From: DASVHS01 sp038244815
Lineage (GTDB): Bacteria; Acidobacteriota; Thermoanaerobaculia; Gp7-AA8
Assembly (NCBI GenBank): GCA_038244815.1
Contig: JBBRTB010000009.1
Span: forward strand, 62,001 to 126,000
Direction of reading: 5' to 3'
DNA: 64,000 nt
Shown: in pieces, positions 1 to 9,105 of the stretch
Layout of the letters: every line of letters starts with the position of its first letter
How positions within the stretch are numbered: the first letter of the stretch is position 1
Notes under the pieces: generated by a model
What the model saw: the letters and a program-made list of their open reading frames with translations, nothing else
What the model was told of the DNA's origin: nothing
Database searches by the model: none
Made by a program: the position numbers and the translations under genes

Positions 1-465
1 CAGCGAATAGGCCCGGTTGCGCGCGATGTGCGTGATGCCGAACTCCTCCAGCAGCGCGCGGGTGCGCCGATGCCGCTCCGCCACCGGCAGGTTCATGGTC
101 TCGAACACCGACAGCAGGTTCTCCTCCACGGTCAGCTTGCGAAAGACCGACGCTTCCTGCGGCAGATAGCTGATGCCGCGTTGCGCGCGCAGGTACATCG
201 GCAGGTCGGTGATGTCGTCTTCCCCGAGCGTGACCGAGCCGCCGTTGGGACGAACGAGACCGACGATCATGTAGAACGTGGTGGTCTTTCCCGCTCCGTT
301 CGGACCGAGGAGCCCGACGATCTCGCCCTGACGGATCTCGACAGAAACGTCCCGGACGACCTTTCTCCCCTTGTAGACCTTTTCGAGATGCGTCGCGGCC
401 AGACGGAGCGGAGTGGCGCTCTCCGTCTGCGCCGAGAATTCGAGAACTGAGTGGTCTTCGGCCAT
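1..465 (-). CDS. lptB: LptB, LPS export ABC ATPase (partial, runs off the window)
   Basis: The N-terminal 155 residues of the cytoplasmic ATPase that powers LPS extraction from the inner membrane (LptB2FG). The ATG is at 465. The Walker A motif GPNGAGKTT lies near residues 54-62, and a Q-loop (YLPQEASVFRKLTVEEN) follows near residue 97. That Q-loop context and the downstream LLEEFGITHI stretch are typical of LptB rather than of amino-acid ABC ATPases. The ABC signature and Walker B lie beyond position 1. It follows the lptC/lptA-type gene on the same strand by about 90 bases, the usual Lpt order, so the two are probably co-transcribed. The family assignment is firm; the missing C-terminus is a window-edge effect. 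Confidence 0.93.
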   Translation of the reverse strand, partial: MAEDHSVLEFSAQTESATPLRLAATHLEKVYKGRKVVRDVSVEIRQGEIVGLLGPNGAGKTTTFYMIVGLVRPNGGSVTLGEDDITDLPMYLRAQRGISYLPQEASVFRKLTVEENLLSVFETMNLPVAERHRRTRALLEEFGITHIARNRAYSL

Positions 466-486
466 GCAGAGGCGTGAATGCTAACA

Positions 487-555
487 GGTCGTGGGTCGCC
501 GGTCGTGGGTCAGGGCCGCTGAGCCCCCGTGACCGGCGCCTGGCCACCCACCACC
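487..555. repeat. heptamer-built imperfect inverted repeat between lptC/A and lptB
   Basis: The left arm (487-515) reads as successive 7-mers GGTCGTG, GGTCGCC, GGTCGTG, GGTCAGG. The right arm (524-555) is an imperfect complement containing CCACCCACC. It fills nearly all of the short gap between two genes of one operon, so it is not an obvious terminator. It has no T-run. Confidence 0.5.
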
Positions 556-556
556 T

Positions 557-2512
557 CTACGGTTGCTTGTAATTGAGTTCGGTCGGCTTGGTCGGCGAGA
601 CGATCTCGAGGTGATTCCTGGCCAGATCGAGCTTGATCTGCTGGCCGCTGATGTTGCCTTTCGGATCGGTAGCGGTCGCCGGCGAGCCGTCGACGTAGAC
701 CATCTTCCTGGCCAGATAGTATGTGGCCTTGTCGCCGGTGATCTTTCGATTGGCGGGCTTGTCGACCACGACGACGTTCGTCTGTGCCTCGACACGTTCG
801 ATCTTCCTGTTGGCGTCGAAAAAGAAGGTGGCCTGCTCGCTCGTCAGGGTTCGCGTGTCGTCATCGATCTCGACATGGCCGGTGAGCTCGATCCGCCGCT
901 CGTTGCGGCGGGCCACCAGTTGATCGCTCTTCGAGAGCACGGGTACTTTCCGATTCTCCGTGCCGGCGTTGTAGAGCACCGTCCGCACGTTCGTGCGAGC
1001 CGTGATCACATCGCCGTTGCCCTGCACCTGGAGCTCGCCTGCCAGCAGCGTGTTGTTCACTTGCCAGGCCTTGACGTTCCCGGTGAAGACGGCCTGATGG
1101 CTGGCCTGGCGGATGAACAGCGTGTCGGAGTTCACGTAGACGGGCAATCCGCCGCCTCCCGGAAAGATGCTCGTGGCGTCGGATGACGTTCCCCCTTTCG
1201 AGACCAGTTGGGCGATGACGTCTCCGGTGGCCTTGGCCGTCTGTGCTTTTGGCGAGAACTCGATCTGCCTGGCCTTGACCGTGTTGCCGTCCGTGACGAC
1301 CGTGGGGTCGAATCCCGGGATGTCCGTGAGCAGCACGCGATCGTTGATGATGTCGTAGTTCGCGCGCACGGCCGACGCGTCGGTCCTGGCGTCGTGATAC
1401 CGGAAGCCGCCCTCGATGAGAGCGCTGATGGCCTTGTGCTGCACGGGATCGAAGGCCACCACCAGGTGATCGGCGTGGGTCTCCCGCGGAGTCTCCCCGA
1501 ATTCCTTCATCACCACGTTCCACTCCGCCTTGAGCTCCTGCACGGCCCGCCCGTGCAAGGCGATGCGGAATGCCCGCGCCACCAGATCGCGCTTCGGCGG
1601 TCCGTCGAGAACGGCGTGCGCCAGCCCGGGCTCCCCGATGGCGTTGATGGCCGCAATCCGGCCATCCGGGCCGACCTCGCTGAAGAAGCGCTGGCAGTCG
1701 ATCGTCTTGCGCCCTCCCAGTCCTTCGCCGGGATTGGCGGATGCCGCCATGACCATGTGGATCCTGCCGGTGCCTTCCATCCCGACGAGCGTCTTGCGGT
1801 CGGGGGTGAACCTGGCGCTCATGCGATCGCCGGAGAGGAGATCGGCGCCGCGGGTCATGAGCACGTCCGTCGAGAAACTCACGTCGTTCTCGCGGCGGCG
1901 GAACACGCCGTCGGCGGCATGAATCGTCATCGGCGCTTCGGCAGGGAGCGCGGGAGTCATCGTGGCGTCGACCTGCCGCGCCAGGTGCAGGGTCTCGGCC
2001 TGGACATCCATGTCCAGAGCGCCCCCGGTGCCGCGCCAGCGATCGATGGTGAACTGCACGGGAATGTCGTTGGTCAGCCGGTTCCCGTCGTAATGCAACT
2101 CCGAGGTGGAGATGTCCACTCCGTCGCTCGACGTCACGCGCACGCCGCCCTTCGCGTTGGCCTCCTTCGTCTCGCTGTTGAACTCGGCCTGCGGGCAGGA
2201 AAGGTCGTAGGACAGGCCGTTCTGGCGGTAAAGCGTCAGGTGGACATCTTCGAGCGTGCTCCATTGCGACGTGTAGGCGATGACGCGCTCGGCCACGATG
2301 TGCGACACCGTCCGTCCGCCGACGGTCTGGGTGTCCTCGAACTTCTTGGAGACGGCCATGGCCCGCTCACCGGTGCGCGTTACGGGGATGGGCTCGACGG
2401 GCGTCTTCTCTCTTCCGATCTTCGCGCGATTCCAGCTCAGAGCAATGAGGAGGACGAAGCCGGCAAAAACGATCGGCAGCGCGATACGGAGGGTGCGGAT
2501 GAGACGTTGCAT
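557..2512 (-). CDS. fused LptC/LptA-like LPS transport protein
   Basis: A 651-residue protein of the periplasmic LPS bridge. An N-terminal membrane anchor spans about residues 8-28 (IALPIVFAGFVLLIAL). It is followed by an LptC-type beta-jellyroll region, seen as a SerGlyXXGlu-like succession with 'VHLTLYRQNG' and 'KGGVRVTSSDGVDISTSELHYD'. The C-terminal third holds OstA/LptA-type repeats ('AVFTGNVKAWQ', 'IELTGHVEIDDDTRTLTSEQATFFFD', 'KITGDKATYYLARKMVYVDG', each quoted in part). Separate LptC and LptA proteins are each under about 200 residues, so this is an enlarged or fused form. It lies directly upstream of lptB, which supports the role. The ATG at 2512 puts the hydrophobic anchor at the right distance. 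No clear Shine-Dalgarno is visible, and a repeat lies immediately upstream. Confidence 0.85.
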   Translation of the reverse strand: MQRLIRTLRIALPIVFAGFVLLIALSWNRAKIGREKTPVEPIPVTRTGERAMAVSKKFEDTQTVGGRTVSHIVAERVIAYTSQWSTLEDVHLTLYRQNGLSYDLSCPQAEFNSETKEANAKGGVRVTSSDGVDISTSELHYDGNRLTNDIPVQFTIDRWRGTGGALDMDVQAETLHLARQVDATMTPALPAEAPMTIHAADGVFRRRENDVSFSTDVLMTRGADLLSGDRMSARFTPDRKTLVGMEGTGRIHMVMAASANPGEGLGGRKTIDCQRFFSEVGPDGRIAAINAIGEPGLAHAVLDGPPKRDLVARAFRIALHGRAVQELKAEWNVVMKEFGETPRETHADHLVVAFDPVQHKAISALIEGGFRYHDARTDASAVRANYDIINDRVLLTDIPGFDPTVVTDGNTVKARQIEFSPKAQTAKATGDVIAQLVSKGGTSSDATSIFPGGGGLPVYVNSDTLFIRQASHQAVFTGNVKAWQVNNTLLAGELQVQGNGDVITARTNVRTVLYNAGTENRKVPVLSKSDQLVARRNERRIELTGHVEIDDDTRTLTSEQATFFFDANRKIERVEAQTNVVVVDKPANRKITGDKATYYLARKMVYVDGSPATATDPKGNISGQQIKLDLARNHLEIVSPTKPTELNYKQP

Positions 2513-2522
2513 TGACAGAGAT

Positions 2523-2586
2523 GAGAGATTCGAGAGGTGAGATTGGCGGGTTCAGGCGCTCCCCAATCTTCGAGTCTCCAATCTCC
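2523..2586. repeat. heptamer-built imperfect inverted repeat upstream of lptC/A
   Basis: Arm one (2525-2546) contains GAGATTC, GAGAGGT, GAGATTGG. Arm two (2563-2586), read on the other strand, contains GAGATTG, GAGACTC, GAAGATTGG. Roughly 16 of 22 positions match with one gap. It occupies the recJ-lptC/A gap. Confidence 0.5.
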
Positions 2587-2598
2587 GTTTTCAGGGTG

Positions 2599-4260
2599 CT
2601 ATTCCGATGCCCGCGCATCGACGACGCTCATCCGCCCGCCGATGCCGCTCCAATCGTCCGCCTCGATCCGGATGAGAAAGTCGAGGGGCACTCCGTTGAT
2701 CGACGATTCCAGCTGCCTGACCGACGGCCAAAGCACCGCCGCTCCCTTCCCGGTGGCGTCCTCGAGGGTCAGTTCGCAGCAGTCTTCGGCGAACGTCCGG
2801 CGGGCGGTGACCCGGGCGCGCCGGAGCATGAATGTCGGCTGGGGATTTCCGGCTCCGAACGGCTGCAGCATTTCGTGCGCGAGGACGAATTCGCGGTCCA
2901 CCGAGCTCAAAGTCACACAGCCGTCGACCTGGGCGCGATGCCGGAAGGCCTCCTCATCGAGCTCTTCGAAGTTCGATTGAAGACGTTCGCGCAGCGGCGC
3001 CACATTGGCGGACGGAAGCGAGAACCCGCAGGCGAATTCATGTCCCCCGAAATGCGTGAAGAGATCACCGACCCGGGCCAGTTGCTCGTGGAGATTGATC
3101 GAAGGGATGCTGCGCGCCGAACCGACGGCCTGATCGCCCTCGACCGAAATGGCCAGCACCGGCCGGTGAGTCTGCTGCGCGATCCGCCCGGCGGTGAGTC
3201 CGAGCACGCCTTTGTGCCATTGCCTGCCGGCGAGCACGAGGATGCGCTCGCCGCCGCGGATCTGCTGCAACGCCGCCTCGCGCACCTGGGCCTCGATCTG
3301 CTGGCGCTCGGCGTTCATTCGATCGAGCTCAGCACAGATGGACCACGCTTCCGCGTCATCGGCCGCGGCGAAAAGCCGGATGGCCGTGTCCGCGGAGGCC
3401 AGACGTCCCGCCGCGTTGATCCGCGGGCCGATCTTGAACCCGACGTCACTGGCCCGGAGCGGACGCCCCTCGAGCCCCAGACGGCGCAACAGGGCCCGCA
3501 GACCGCGATTGCGCGTGTCCGCCAGTCCGTCCAGTCCCAGCCGGGCGATGACGCGGTTCTCGCCGATGAGCGGAGCAACGTCGGCGACCGTCCCGATCGC
3601 GGCGATCTTGAGGAGAGATTCGATGGAGATCCTGCTGCCGCTGCGGCGGATCAGCTCGCAGCAGAGCTTGAATGCCACGCCGACACCGGCCAGCTCCTTG
3701 AACGGATACGCGCACCCCTCCTGCTTCGGATTCAGCACCGCCGCGGCCGCCGGTAACTCTCCGGGCGGAAGATGATGGTCGGTGATGATGACGTCGATGC
3801 CGCGCTCGATGGCCAGCCGGACCGGCTCGATGCTGGTGATGCCACAGTCGACCGTGATCACCAGGCGGACGTTGCGATCGACGAGCACGCGCTCGAGCAC
3901 CTCCATCTTCAGTCCGTATCCGTCGACGAGCCGTTGCGGGACGACGAAAGCAGGGTCCGCACCGATCGAGCGCAGCACGGCCTGCAGAAGAACGATCGAC
4001 GTCACGCCATCGACGTCGTAGTCGCCGTAGATGACGATGGTCTCGTGGTCGCGAATGGCCCGGAAGATCCGCTGGCACGCCGAGTCGATGCCGTGAATGC
4101 CGGCCGGGTCGTGCAGGTCGTCGATGCCGGGCGTCACGAACTTCGTGAATTTCTCCGGCGTATCGATGCCGCGGCGCGCGAACACGCCGCGCAGCATGTC
4201 GTTTGCGACCGGGATGGGTGCGTCGGCTTCTTCCGCCAGCACCCACGAGTCATAGATCAC
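2599..4260 (-). CDS. recJ: single-stranded-DNA-specific 5'-3' exonuclease RecJ
   Basis: A DHH-superfamily nuclease that degrades 5'-ended single strands in recombination and mismatch repair. It has 553 residues, close to the usual bacterial size. Motif DYDVDG (metal ligands) is near residue 81, TVDCGIT near 135, and the signature TDHHLPPGE near 161. The C-terminal DHHA1 domain carries GGHEFACGF near 406, followed by an OB-fold region. The ATG at 4260 places the N-terminal extension normally. The gene lies upstream of lptC/A with an 86-base gap that holds a repeat. The nearest upstream gene, accA, ends about 60 bases away on the same strand. Confidence 0.97.
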   Translation of the reverse strand: MIYDSWVLAEEADAPIPVANDMLRGVFARRGIDTPEKFTKFVTPGIDDLHDPAGIHGIDSACQRIFRAIRDHETIVIYGDYDVDGVTSIVLLQAVLRSIGADPAFVVPQRLVDGYGLKMEVLERVLVDRNVRLVITVDCGITSIEPVRLAIERGIDVIITDHHLPPGELPAAAAVLNPKQEGCAYPFKELAGVGVAFKLCCELIRRSGSRISIESLLKIAAIGTVADVAPLIGENRVIARLGLDGLADTRNRGLRALLRRLGLEGRPLRASDVGFKIGPRINAAGRLASADTAIRLFAAADDAEAWSICAELDRMNAERQQIEAQVREAALQQIRGGERILVLAGRQWHKGVLGLTAGRIAQQTHRPVLAISVEGDQAVGSARSIPSINLHEQLARVGDLFTHFGGHEFACGFSLPSANVAPLRERLQSNFEELDEEAFRHRAQVDGCVTLSSVDREFVLAHEMLQPFGAGNPQPTFMLRRARVTARRTFAEDCCELTLEDATGKGAAVLWPSVRQLESSINGVPLDFLIRIEADDWSGIGGRMSVVDARASE

Positions 4261-4318
4261 CCGTCGAGGGTAGCAGTTGGAATGGGGTGAGGTCTTGAGT
4301 TTTCAGTGCGCCTGTCGG

Positions 4319-5272
4319 CTAGCCCTTTTCGAAGACGCCCATCTTGCGAAACTTCTTGTATCTCTCTTCAAGGAGTAGAGCGGGCTTCAGCTTTTGCAGC
4401 TCCTTGATGGCGCGCTCGAGATACGGCTTGAGCAGCTCGCCCGCCTGCGCCGGATCGGCATGGGCTCCGCCGACGGGCTCGGGAACGATCTCGTCGCAGA
4501 TCCCGATCTCCCGGAGGTCCTGCGCCGTGATCTTCATCGCCGCCGCTGCCTCCGGCGCCGCCGCCGAGTTCTTCCAGAGGATCGCTGCGCATCCTTCAGG
4601 TGAGATGACCGAGTAGACCGAGTGCTCGAGCATGAGCACGCGGTCGCCGACGCCGAGCGCCAGCGCCCCGCCAGAGCCACCTTCGCCGATGACGGTGACG
4701 ATCACCGGAACGGGCAGCGCGGCCATTTCCCGCAGATTCACCGCGATGGCCTCGGCCTGACCCCGCTCTTCCGCTCCCATGCCCGGATAGGCGCCCTGGG
4801 TGTCGATGAACGTGAAGATCGGCAGCCGGAACTTGGCGGCCAGTCTCATCACGCGCAACGCTTTGCGGAATCCTTCGGGCCGGGGCTGGCCGAAATTGCG
4901 GATGACTTTCTCTTTGGTGTTTCTCCCCTTCTGGTGACCGATCACGCAGCAGGGCTGGCCCCGAAACCGGGCGAAGCCGGCCACGATGGCGGCGTCGTCG
5001 GCGAAGCTGCGGTCGCCATGAATCTCCGTGAAGTCCTCGAAGAGAAAGGAGATGAAGTCGAGCGTGTATGGCCGCTGCCCGTGCCGGGCCACGAGCGTTT
5101 TCTGCCAGGGAGTGAGGTTCGCGTAGATTTCACCCGCGACTTTGGTAAGCTGGCCCTGGAGTTCAGCGATCTCAGCCTGTCTGGCGGGCTCACCCTCCAG
5201 AGCGGAGAGCTCCTCGATCTGGCGCCTGAGCTTCAGAATGGGTTCTTCAAACTGGGCGAGGTCGCCGTTCAT
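4319..5272 (-). CDS. accA: acetyl-CoA carboxylase carboxyltransferase subunit alpha
   Basis: The AccA subunit of acetyl-CoA carboxylase, which with AccD transfers the carboxyl group from biotin to acetyl-CoA to make malonyl-CoA. It has 317 residues, the normal family length. It opens with the helical region FEEPILKLRRQIEEL and contains RPYTLDFI, FTEIHGDRSFADD, GHQKGRNTKEKV, IDTQGAYPG and GEGGSGGALALGVGD, all diagnostic of AccA. Its ATG is only 19 bases from the start of the divergent gene at 5292, so promoters would have to overlap coding sequence. accD is not in this window. Confidence 0.97.
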   Translation of the reverse strand: MNGDLAQFEEPILKLRRQIEELSALEGEPARQAEIAELQGQLTKVAGEIYANLTPWQKTLVARHGQRPYTLDFISFLFEDFTEIHGDRSFADDAAIVAGFARFRGQPCCVIGHQKGRNTKEKVIRNFGQPRPEGFRKALRVMRLAAKFRLPIFTFIDTQGAYPGMGAEERGQAEAIAVNLREMAALPVPVIVTVIGEGGSGGALALGVGDRVLMLEHSVYSVISPEGCAAILWKNSAAAPEAAAAMKITAQDLREIGICDEIVPEPVGGAHADPAQAGELLKPYLERAIKELQKLKPALLLEERYKKFRKMGVFEKG

Positions 5273-5291
5273 GAGGCGCTGACGCTAACAA

Positions 5292-5873
5292 ATGAACAGC
5301 ATACTGGCAACTGACGCGGCTCCGGCCGCCACGGATGAAAAACCGAACGCGCTGCCTCCTCTGGAGACCCAGGGCGGCAACGAGCACATGCGCCACATTC
5401 CAGGCGCGGAGTGGATGGCGCGGAAGGTCGAGAGCGACATCCGCAAACGGGTCGACGACCTCCTCCGGGTCTTCGCGGACATCTCCGCGGCCGATCCGCG
5501 GCACTCATCGTACGAGACGGAGTTGCGGGCCCTCTGCAAAGCGCTCGAGCGCCTCTCCGACATCGCCAAACCTGCCGGACGTCACAACGGTCATGGGGAT
5601 CTCTCCTCGCGTATCGACGCTCTGCTCTCGCAGTGCGCGGCGGCGCTTCACTCGCTCGAGCCCACTCCGTTCGGGCGCCGCAACCCGTACAACGGATTCG
5701 ATCGCTCCAAAGCCGAACCGGTCTACGGCGCGCTCTTATCGGTGCTCTGTCACGTGGATCGCCTGATCACGCTTGCGCGTGGAATCGATCCCGGCATCGA
5801 CGAGCGGCTGCTCTCAGGCCTCGTGGTGCTGGCGAATCCGGTCGACGAGCGAATGCTCCAGCCCATCGCCTGA
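5292..5873 (+). CDS. unrecognised 193-residue protein, divergent from accA
   Basis: I do not recognise a family. The translation has a balanced, protein-like composition with helical segments ('WMARKVESDIRKRVDDLLRVF', quoted in part, and 'ELRALCKALERLSDIAK') and no signal peptide or membrane span. The C-terminal half includes the polar stretch FGRRNPYNGFDRSKAEPVYG. It is the only plus-strand gene between two long minus-strand groups. The ATG at 5292 has a weak purine stretch upstream; the internal ATG at 5388 is an alternative start. It is probably a real but lineage-restricted soluble protein. Confidence 0.6.
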   Translation: MNSILATDAAPAATDEKPNALPPLETQGGNEHMRHIPGAEWMARKVESDIRKRVDDLLRVFADISAADPRHSSYETELRALCKALERLSDIAKPAGRHNGHGDLSSRIDALLSQCAAALHSLEPTPFGRRNPYNGFDRSKAEPVYGALLSVLCHVDRLITLARGIDPGIDERLLSGLVVLANPVDERMLQPIA

Positions 5874-5952
5874 ACGGAGGTTAGGCCTCGGATCAACCGC
5901 TCCGAAACTGGCGAAGACGTCCACTGATCCTGAACGAGGACTCCCCTCTCCC

Positions 5953-8367
5953 CTACAGGATGTTGATCGGATCGACGTCGATGACGACCTCGGTACCACG
6001 CCACTTGCGCGGAACAACGACGGTCTCGACCGCACGGCGCAGCGTCGTCCGCTGCGATGAGCGCAACAGGATCTGATAGCGCCACACGCCCTTGATCCGC
6101 GACAGGGGCGCCGGCGCCGGTCCCTGGATGCGCGTGCCGGCCACCTGACGGAGGGACTCCTCGAGCATTCGCCCGCAGTCGCTCGCGGCGCGTTCGACGA
6201 GATCGGCGCGTTCACCGCGAAAGAGAATGGCGATCATCGACGTGACCGGTGGGTAGTGAAACGTGCGCCGGAACTGAATCTCCGACTCGTAGAACGCCTC
6301 GTAGTCGTGCCGCGTGGCGTGCTGGATCGCGTAGTGCGTCGGAAAGGCGGTCTGGATCAGCACCTTGCCGCGCAGCTCCCCCCGCCCGCTGCGGCCGGCT
6401 ACCTGGGTCAGCAGATAGAACGTCTTCTCGGCGGAACGGAAGTCGGGGTAGCCGAGGATCGAATCGGCGTTGAGAACCGCGGTGAGCGTGACACTCGGGA
6501 AGTGATGGCCTTTCGACAGCATCTGCGTGCCGATGAGCGCCTGCGTCTGCTGCGTGCGGAAGCGGTCGAGAATCCGCACGAGCTCTCCCTTTTTCCGCGT
6601 GGAGTCGCGATCGAGCACCTCGACGGGGACGCCGGGAAACTCGCGCAGAAACCGTTCCGCGACCTTCTCCGTGCCGAAGCCGATCGGCTGCAACACGTCG
6701 CCGCCGCATATCGGGCATTTCGACGGAATAGGCTTGCGCAGTCCGCAGTAGTGGCAGATGAGCAGCCCGATGCGCCGGTGCACGGTGAGCGTGACGCTGC
6801 AGTCGCGGCAGCGGAACTCGTGGCCGCACTCGCGGCAAAGGAGATACGGCGCGTAGCCGCGGCGATTGATGAGGATGATGGCCTGCTCGCCGGCGGCGAA
6901 CGTGTCCCGGAGCGCCTCCTTCATCCGTGAGCTGAAGATGATGAGACCGCGGTCCTCTTTCTCGCCGCGTTCCCCGCGCAGGTCGATGATTCCCACTTCC
7001 GGAAGCGGGCGGGCCTCGACGCGCTCGTTCATCATCACGAGCGTGTATTTGCCGCGCGCGGCGTTCTCCCGGCTCTCCAGCGACGGAGTGGCCGATCCGA
7101 GAATGATGGGGATGTTGCGCATCTGAGCGCGGACGACGGCCAGGTCGCGCGCGTTGTAGCGCGGCGTCTCTTCCTGCTTGTACGCGCCGTCGCCCTCTTC
7201 GTCGACGACGATCATGCCGAGGCGCTGGAACGGCGTGAAGAGCGCGGAGCGCGGACCGATGGCCACGTCCACTTCGCCGCGCCGCGCGCGCCACCACTGG
7301 TCGTAGCGCTCGCTCGCGGAGAGATTGCTGTGCAGGATGGCGATGCGGTCGCCGAAACGCTGGCGCAGCCGCGCTGCGAACACCGGCGTCAGCGAGATCT
7401 CCGGAACGAGCAACAGCGCCTGCTCTCCCCGCTTCACCACCTCCCGCATCACCTCGATGTACACCTCGGTCTTTCCACTGCCGGTGACGCCTTCGAGCAG
7501 GAACGGCGCGAACGTTCCCAGCGACGCCTTGATCGTGGCGATGGCTTCCTGTTGCTGATGCGAGTAGCGCAGCTCGGCCACGGAGGCCGGGTCGAGGCCG
7601 GCAAGAAAGGCATCGAGTGTGTGGCGGCGGGCGCGCCGCTCGATTCTCACAATGCCTTTCTTCACGAGCGCGGAGAGCACCGCGGTGCTGACGCCTTCGT
7701 GCTCCAGCGCGCGAACGGAGAGCTCCCCGCCGCGCTTGCGCAGCCGCTCCACCGCCCCGGCCTGCTTTTCGGTCAGCGGTCCCGGCTCCGCATCGAGCAC
7801 GGCGAACCGGTCGTAGCGGACGCCTTTGGCATCCTGCAGGCGGTCGCGGACAGCGATCACTCCGGCATCGCGCATCCGCTCGATCGTGCCGCGGGAAAGA
7901 TTCATCTCAGTGAGCAGCAGCGGTCGCTTGCGCAGCTCATCGAGGATGGCCAGATCGCCTGCCAGAAGCTGCTCCCGCTCGAGCGCCGCGGCGATCGTCT
8001 CTGCGGTTCCCACGAGCGTCGCTTCGCGCCGTCCACGCGCGCTCATGTTCGCGGGCAGGGCCACGCGCAGCATCTCGCCGAGCGGAGCGATGTAGTACTC
8101 GGCGGCCCAGCGGCAGAGCTGAATGATCTCCGGCAGCAGCGGAGGCTCGTCGTCGTCGAGAACGCTGCGCACCGGTTTGAGCTTCTCCGCGCCGGTCACA
8201 TCGTTGAGCCCGACGACGAAGCCGGTGGTGAGCTTCGATCCGAGCTCCACCTCGACGCGGGATCCCAGGCGCACCGAGTCGCGAAGCGGATCGGGAATCG
8301 TGTAAGTGAACGTGCCGTGCACCGCGACCGGCAAGGCCACTTCGGCGTAGTTGGCGAGTCCGGTCAT
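5953..8367 (-). CDS. priA: primosomal helicase PriA (replication restart)
   Basis: A superfamily 2 DNA helicase that reloads the replisome at stalled forks. It has 804 residues. The N-terminal 3'-DNA-binding domain starts ANYAEVALPVAVHGTFTY. Walker A GVTGSGKTEVY is near residue 296. Eight zinc-binding cysteines in four CxxC pairs (CREC, CRDC, CHYC, CPIC) lie at about residues 504-560. Helicase motifs VAGRSGRGE and the C-terminal domain follow. Oddity: motif II reads VDEEGDGAYKQ near residue 387, where PriA normally has DEEH. The gene is last in the long minus-strand block, 66 bases after udg. Confidence 0.96.
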   Translation of the reverse strand: MTGLANYAEVALPVAVHGTFTYTIPDPLRDSVRLGSRVEVELGSKLTTGFVVGLNDVTGAEKLKPVRSVLDDDEPPLLPEIIQLCRWAAEYYIAPLGEMLRVALPANMSARGRREATLVGTAETIAAALEREQLLAGDLAILDELRKRPLLLTEMNLSRGTIERMRDAGVIAVRDRLQDAKGVRYDRFAVLDAEPGPLTEKQAGAVERLRKRGGELSVRALEHEGVSTAVLSALVKKGIVRIERRARRHTLDAFLAGLDPASVAELRYSHQQQEAIATIKASLGTFAPFLLEGVTGSGKTEVYIEVMREVVKRGEQALLLVPEISLTPVFAARLRQRFGDRIAILHSNLSASERYDQWWRARRGEVDVAIGPRSALFTPFQRLGMIVVDEEGDGAYKQEETPRYNARDLAVVRAQMRNIPIILGSATPSLESRENAARGKYTLVMMNERVEARPLPEVGIIDLRGERGEKEDRGLIIFSSRMKEALRDTFAAGEQAIILINRRGYAPYLLCRECGHEFRCRDCSVTLTVHRRIGLLICHYCGLRKPIPSKCPICGGDVLQPIGFGTEKVAERFLREFPGVPVEVLDRDSTRKKGELVRILDRFRTQQTQALIGTQMLSKGHHFPSVTLTAVLNADSILGYPDFRSAEKTFYLLTQVAGRSGRGELRGKVLIQTAFPTHYAIQHATRHDYEAFYESEIQFRRTFHYPPVTSMIAILFRGERADLVERAASDCGRMLEESLRQVAGTRIQGPAPAPLSRIKGVWRYQILLRSSQRTTLRRAVETVVVPRKWRGTEVVIDVDPINIL

Positions 8368-8433
8368 CGACGTAATGCCATCACGGAGAAGTAAAGCGGA
8401 AACCGCTGGATCTCCGCTGAGTAGAGCTGACCT

Positions 8434-9105
8434 CTACCCGATCCCCAGCTCCGCCATCACCTTCTTCATGTCATCCCAGACGTCTCTCTTCGCGGATGGG
8501 GTGCGCAGAAGATAGGCGGGGTGATACGTCGGCATGACCCGGATGCCCTCGTACTCGGTCCACTGGCCGCGTGCCGCCGAGACGGCATGTGCTTTTCCGG
8601 TGAGACTCTGCATCGCGAACTTGCCGAGCGTCACGATCACTTTGGGCTTGATCAGTCCGATCTGCGTGCGGATGTAGGGGCGGCACATCTCCAGCTCGTC
8701 GGGTTCGGGGTTGCGGTTCTCGGGCGGGCGGCACTTGATCACGTTGGCGATGTAGACGTCTTCCCGCGAGAGCTTCATGGCCTTGATGATGTCGGTGAGC
8801 AGCTGTCCGGCGCGACCGACGAACGGTTCCCCTTTGAGGTCTTCATCGCGGCCGGGCGCCTCTCCGATGAACATGAGATCGGCGTTCGCGTTGCCGGTAC
8901 CCCAGACCACCTGCGTGCGCGTTCCGGCCAGACGGCACTTCGTGCAGAGGCGAGCCTCGGAGGCGATGGCGTCGAGCGTGGACGGCGCTGAAGCCGTGCT
9001 CAGCGGGTCGGGGCCGGCTGTAGAACCGGCTCCGCCTTCCCGAATCTCCAGATGCGTGTACCCGAACTCGCGCAACAGGGCCAGCTCGAGGCGCAATTCA
9101 TCCAT
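8434..9105 (-). CDS. family 4 uracil-DNA glycosylase (4Fe-4S)
   Basis: A DNA repair glycosylase that excises uracil arising from cytosine deamination. It has 223 residues. The iron-sulphur cysteines are visible as CTKC near residue 55 and in the later KCRPPENRNP and MCRPYI segments. The active-site motifs are GEAPGRDED (motif 1) and HPAYLLR (motif 2), the family 4/5 pattern. GEAP with a following acidic residue favours family 4. The start ATG at 9105 overlaps the coaBC stop by 8 bases, so it is translationally coupled to coaBC. Confidence 0.93.
   Translation of the reverse strand: MDELRLELALLREFGYTHLEIREGGAGSTAGPDPLSTASAPSTLDAIASEARLCTKCRLAGTRTQVVWGTGNANADLMFIGEAPGRDEDLKGEPFVGRAGQLLTDIIKAMKLSREDVYIANVIKCRPPENRNPEPDELEMCRPYIRTQIGLIKPKVIVTLGKFAMQSLTGKAHAVSAARGQWTEYEGIRVMPTYHPAYLLRTPSAKRDVWDDMKKVMAELGIG

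Noticed and set aside
557..2515. Long plus-strand frame (435 codons) opposite lptC/A
   Set aside because: It is an antisense shadow typical of high-GC sequence; its Arg/His/Gly-rich translation has no recognisable domain, whereas the minus-strand frame has clear Lpt motifs.
8420..8438. Small hairpin (GTAGAG/CTCTAC) before the udg stop as a terminator
   Set aside because: Six pairs, no T-run, and located between co-directional genes; too weak to call.
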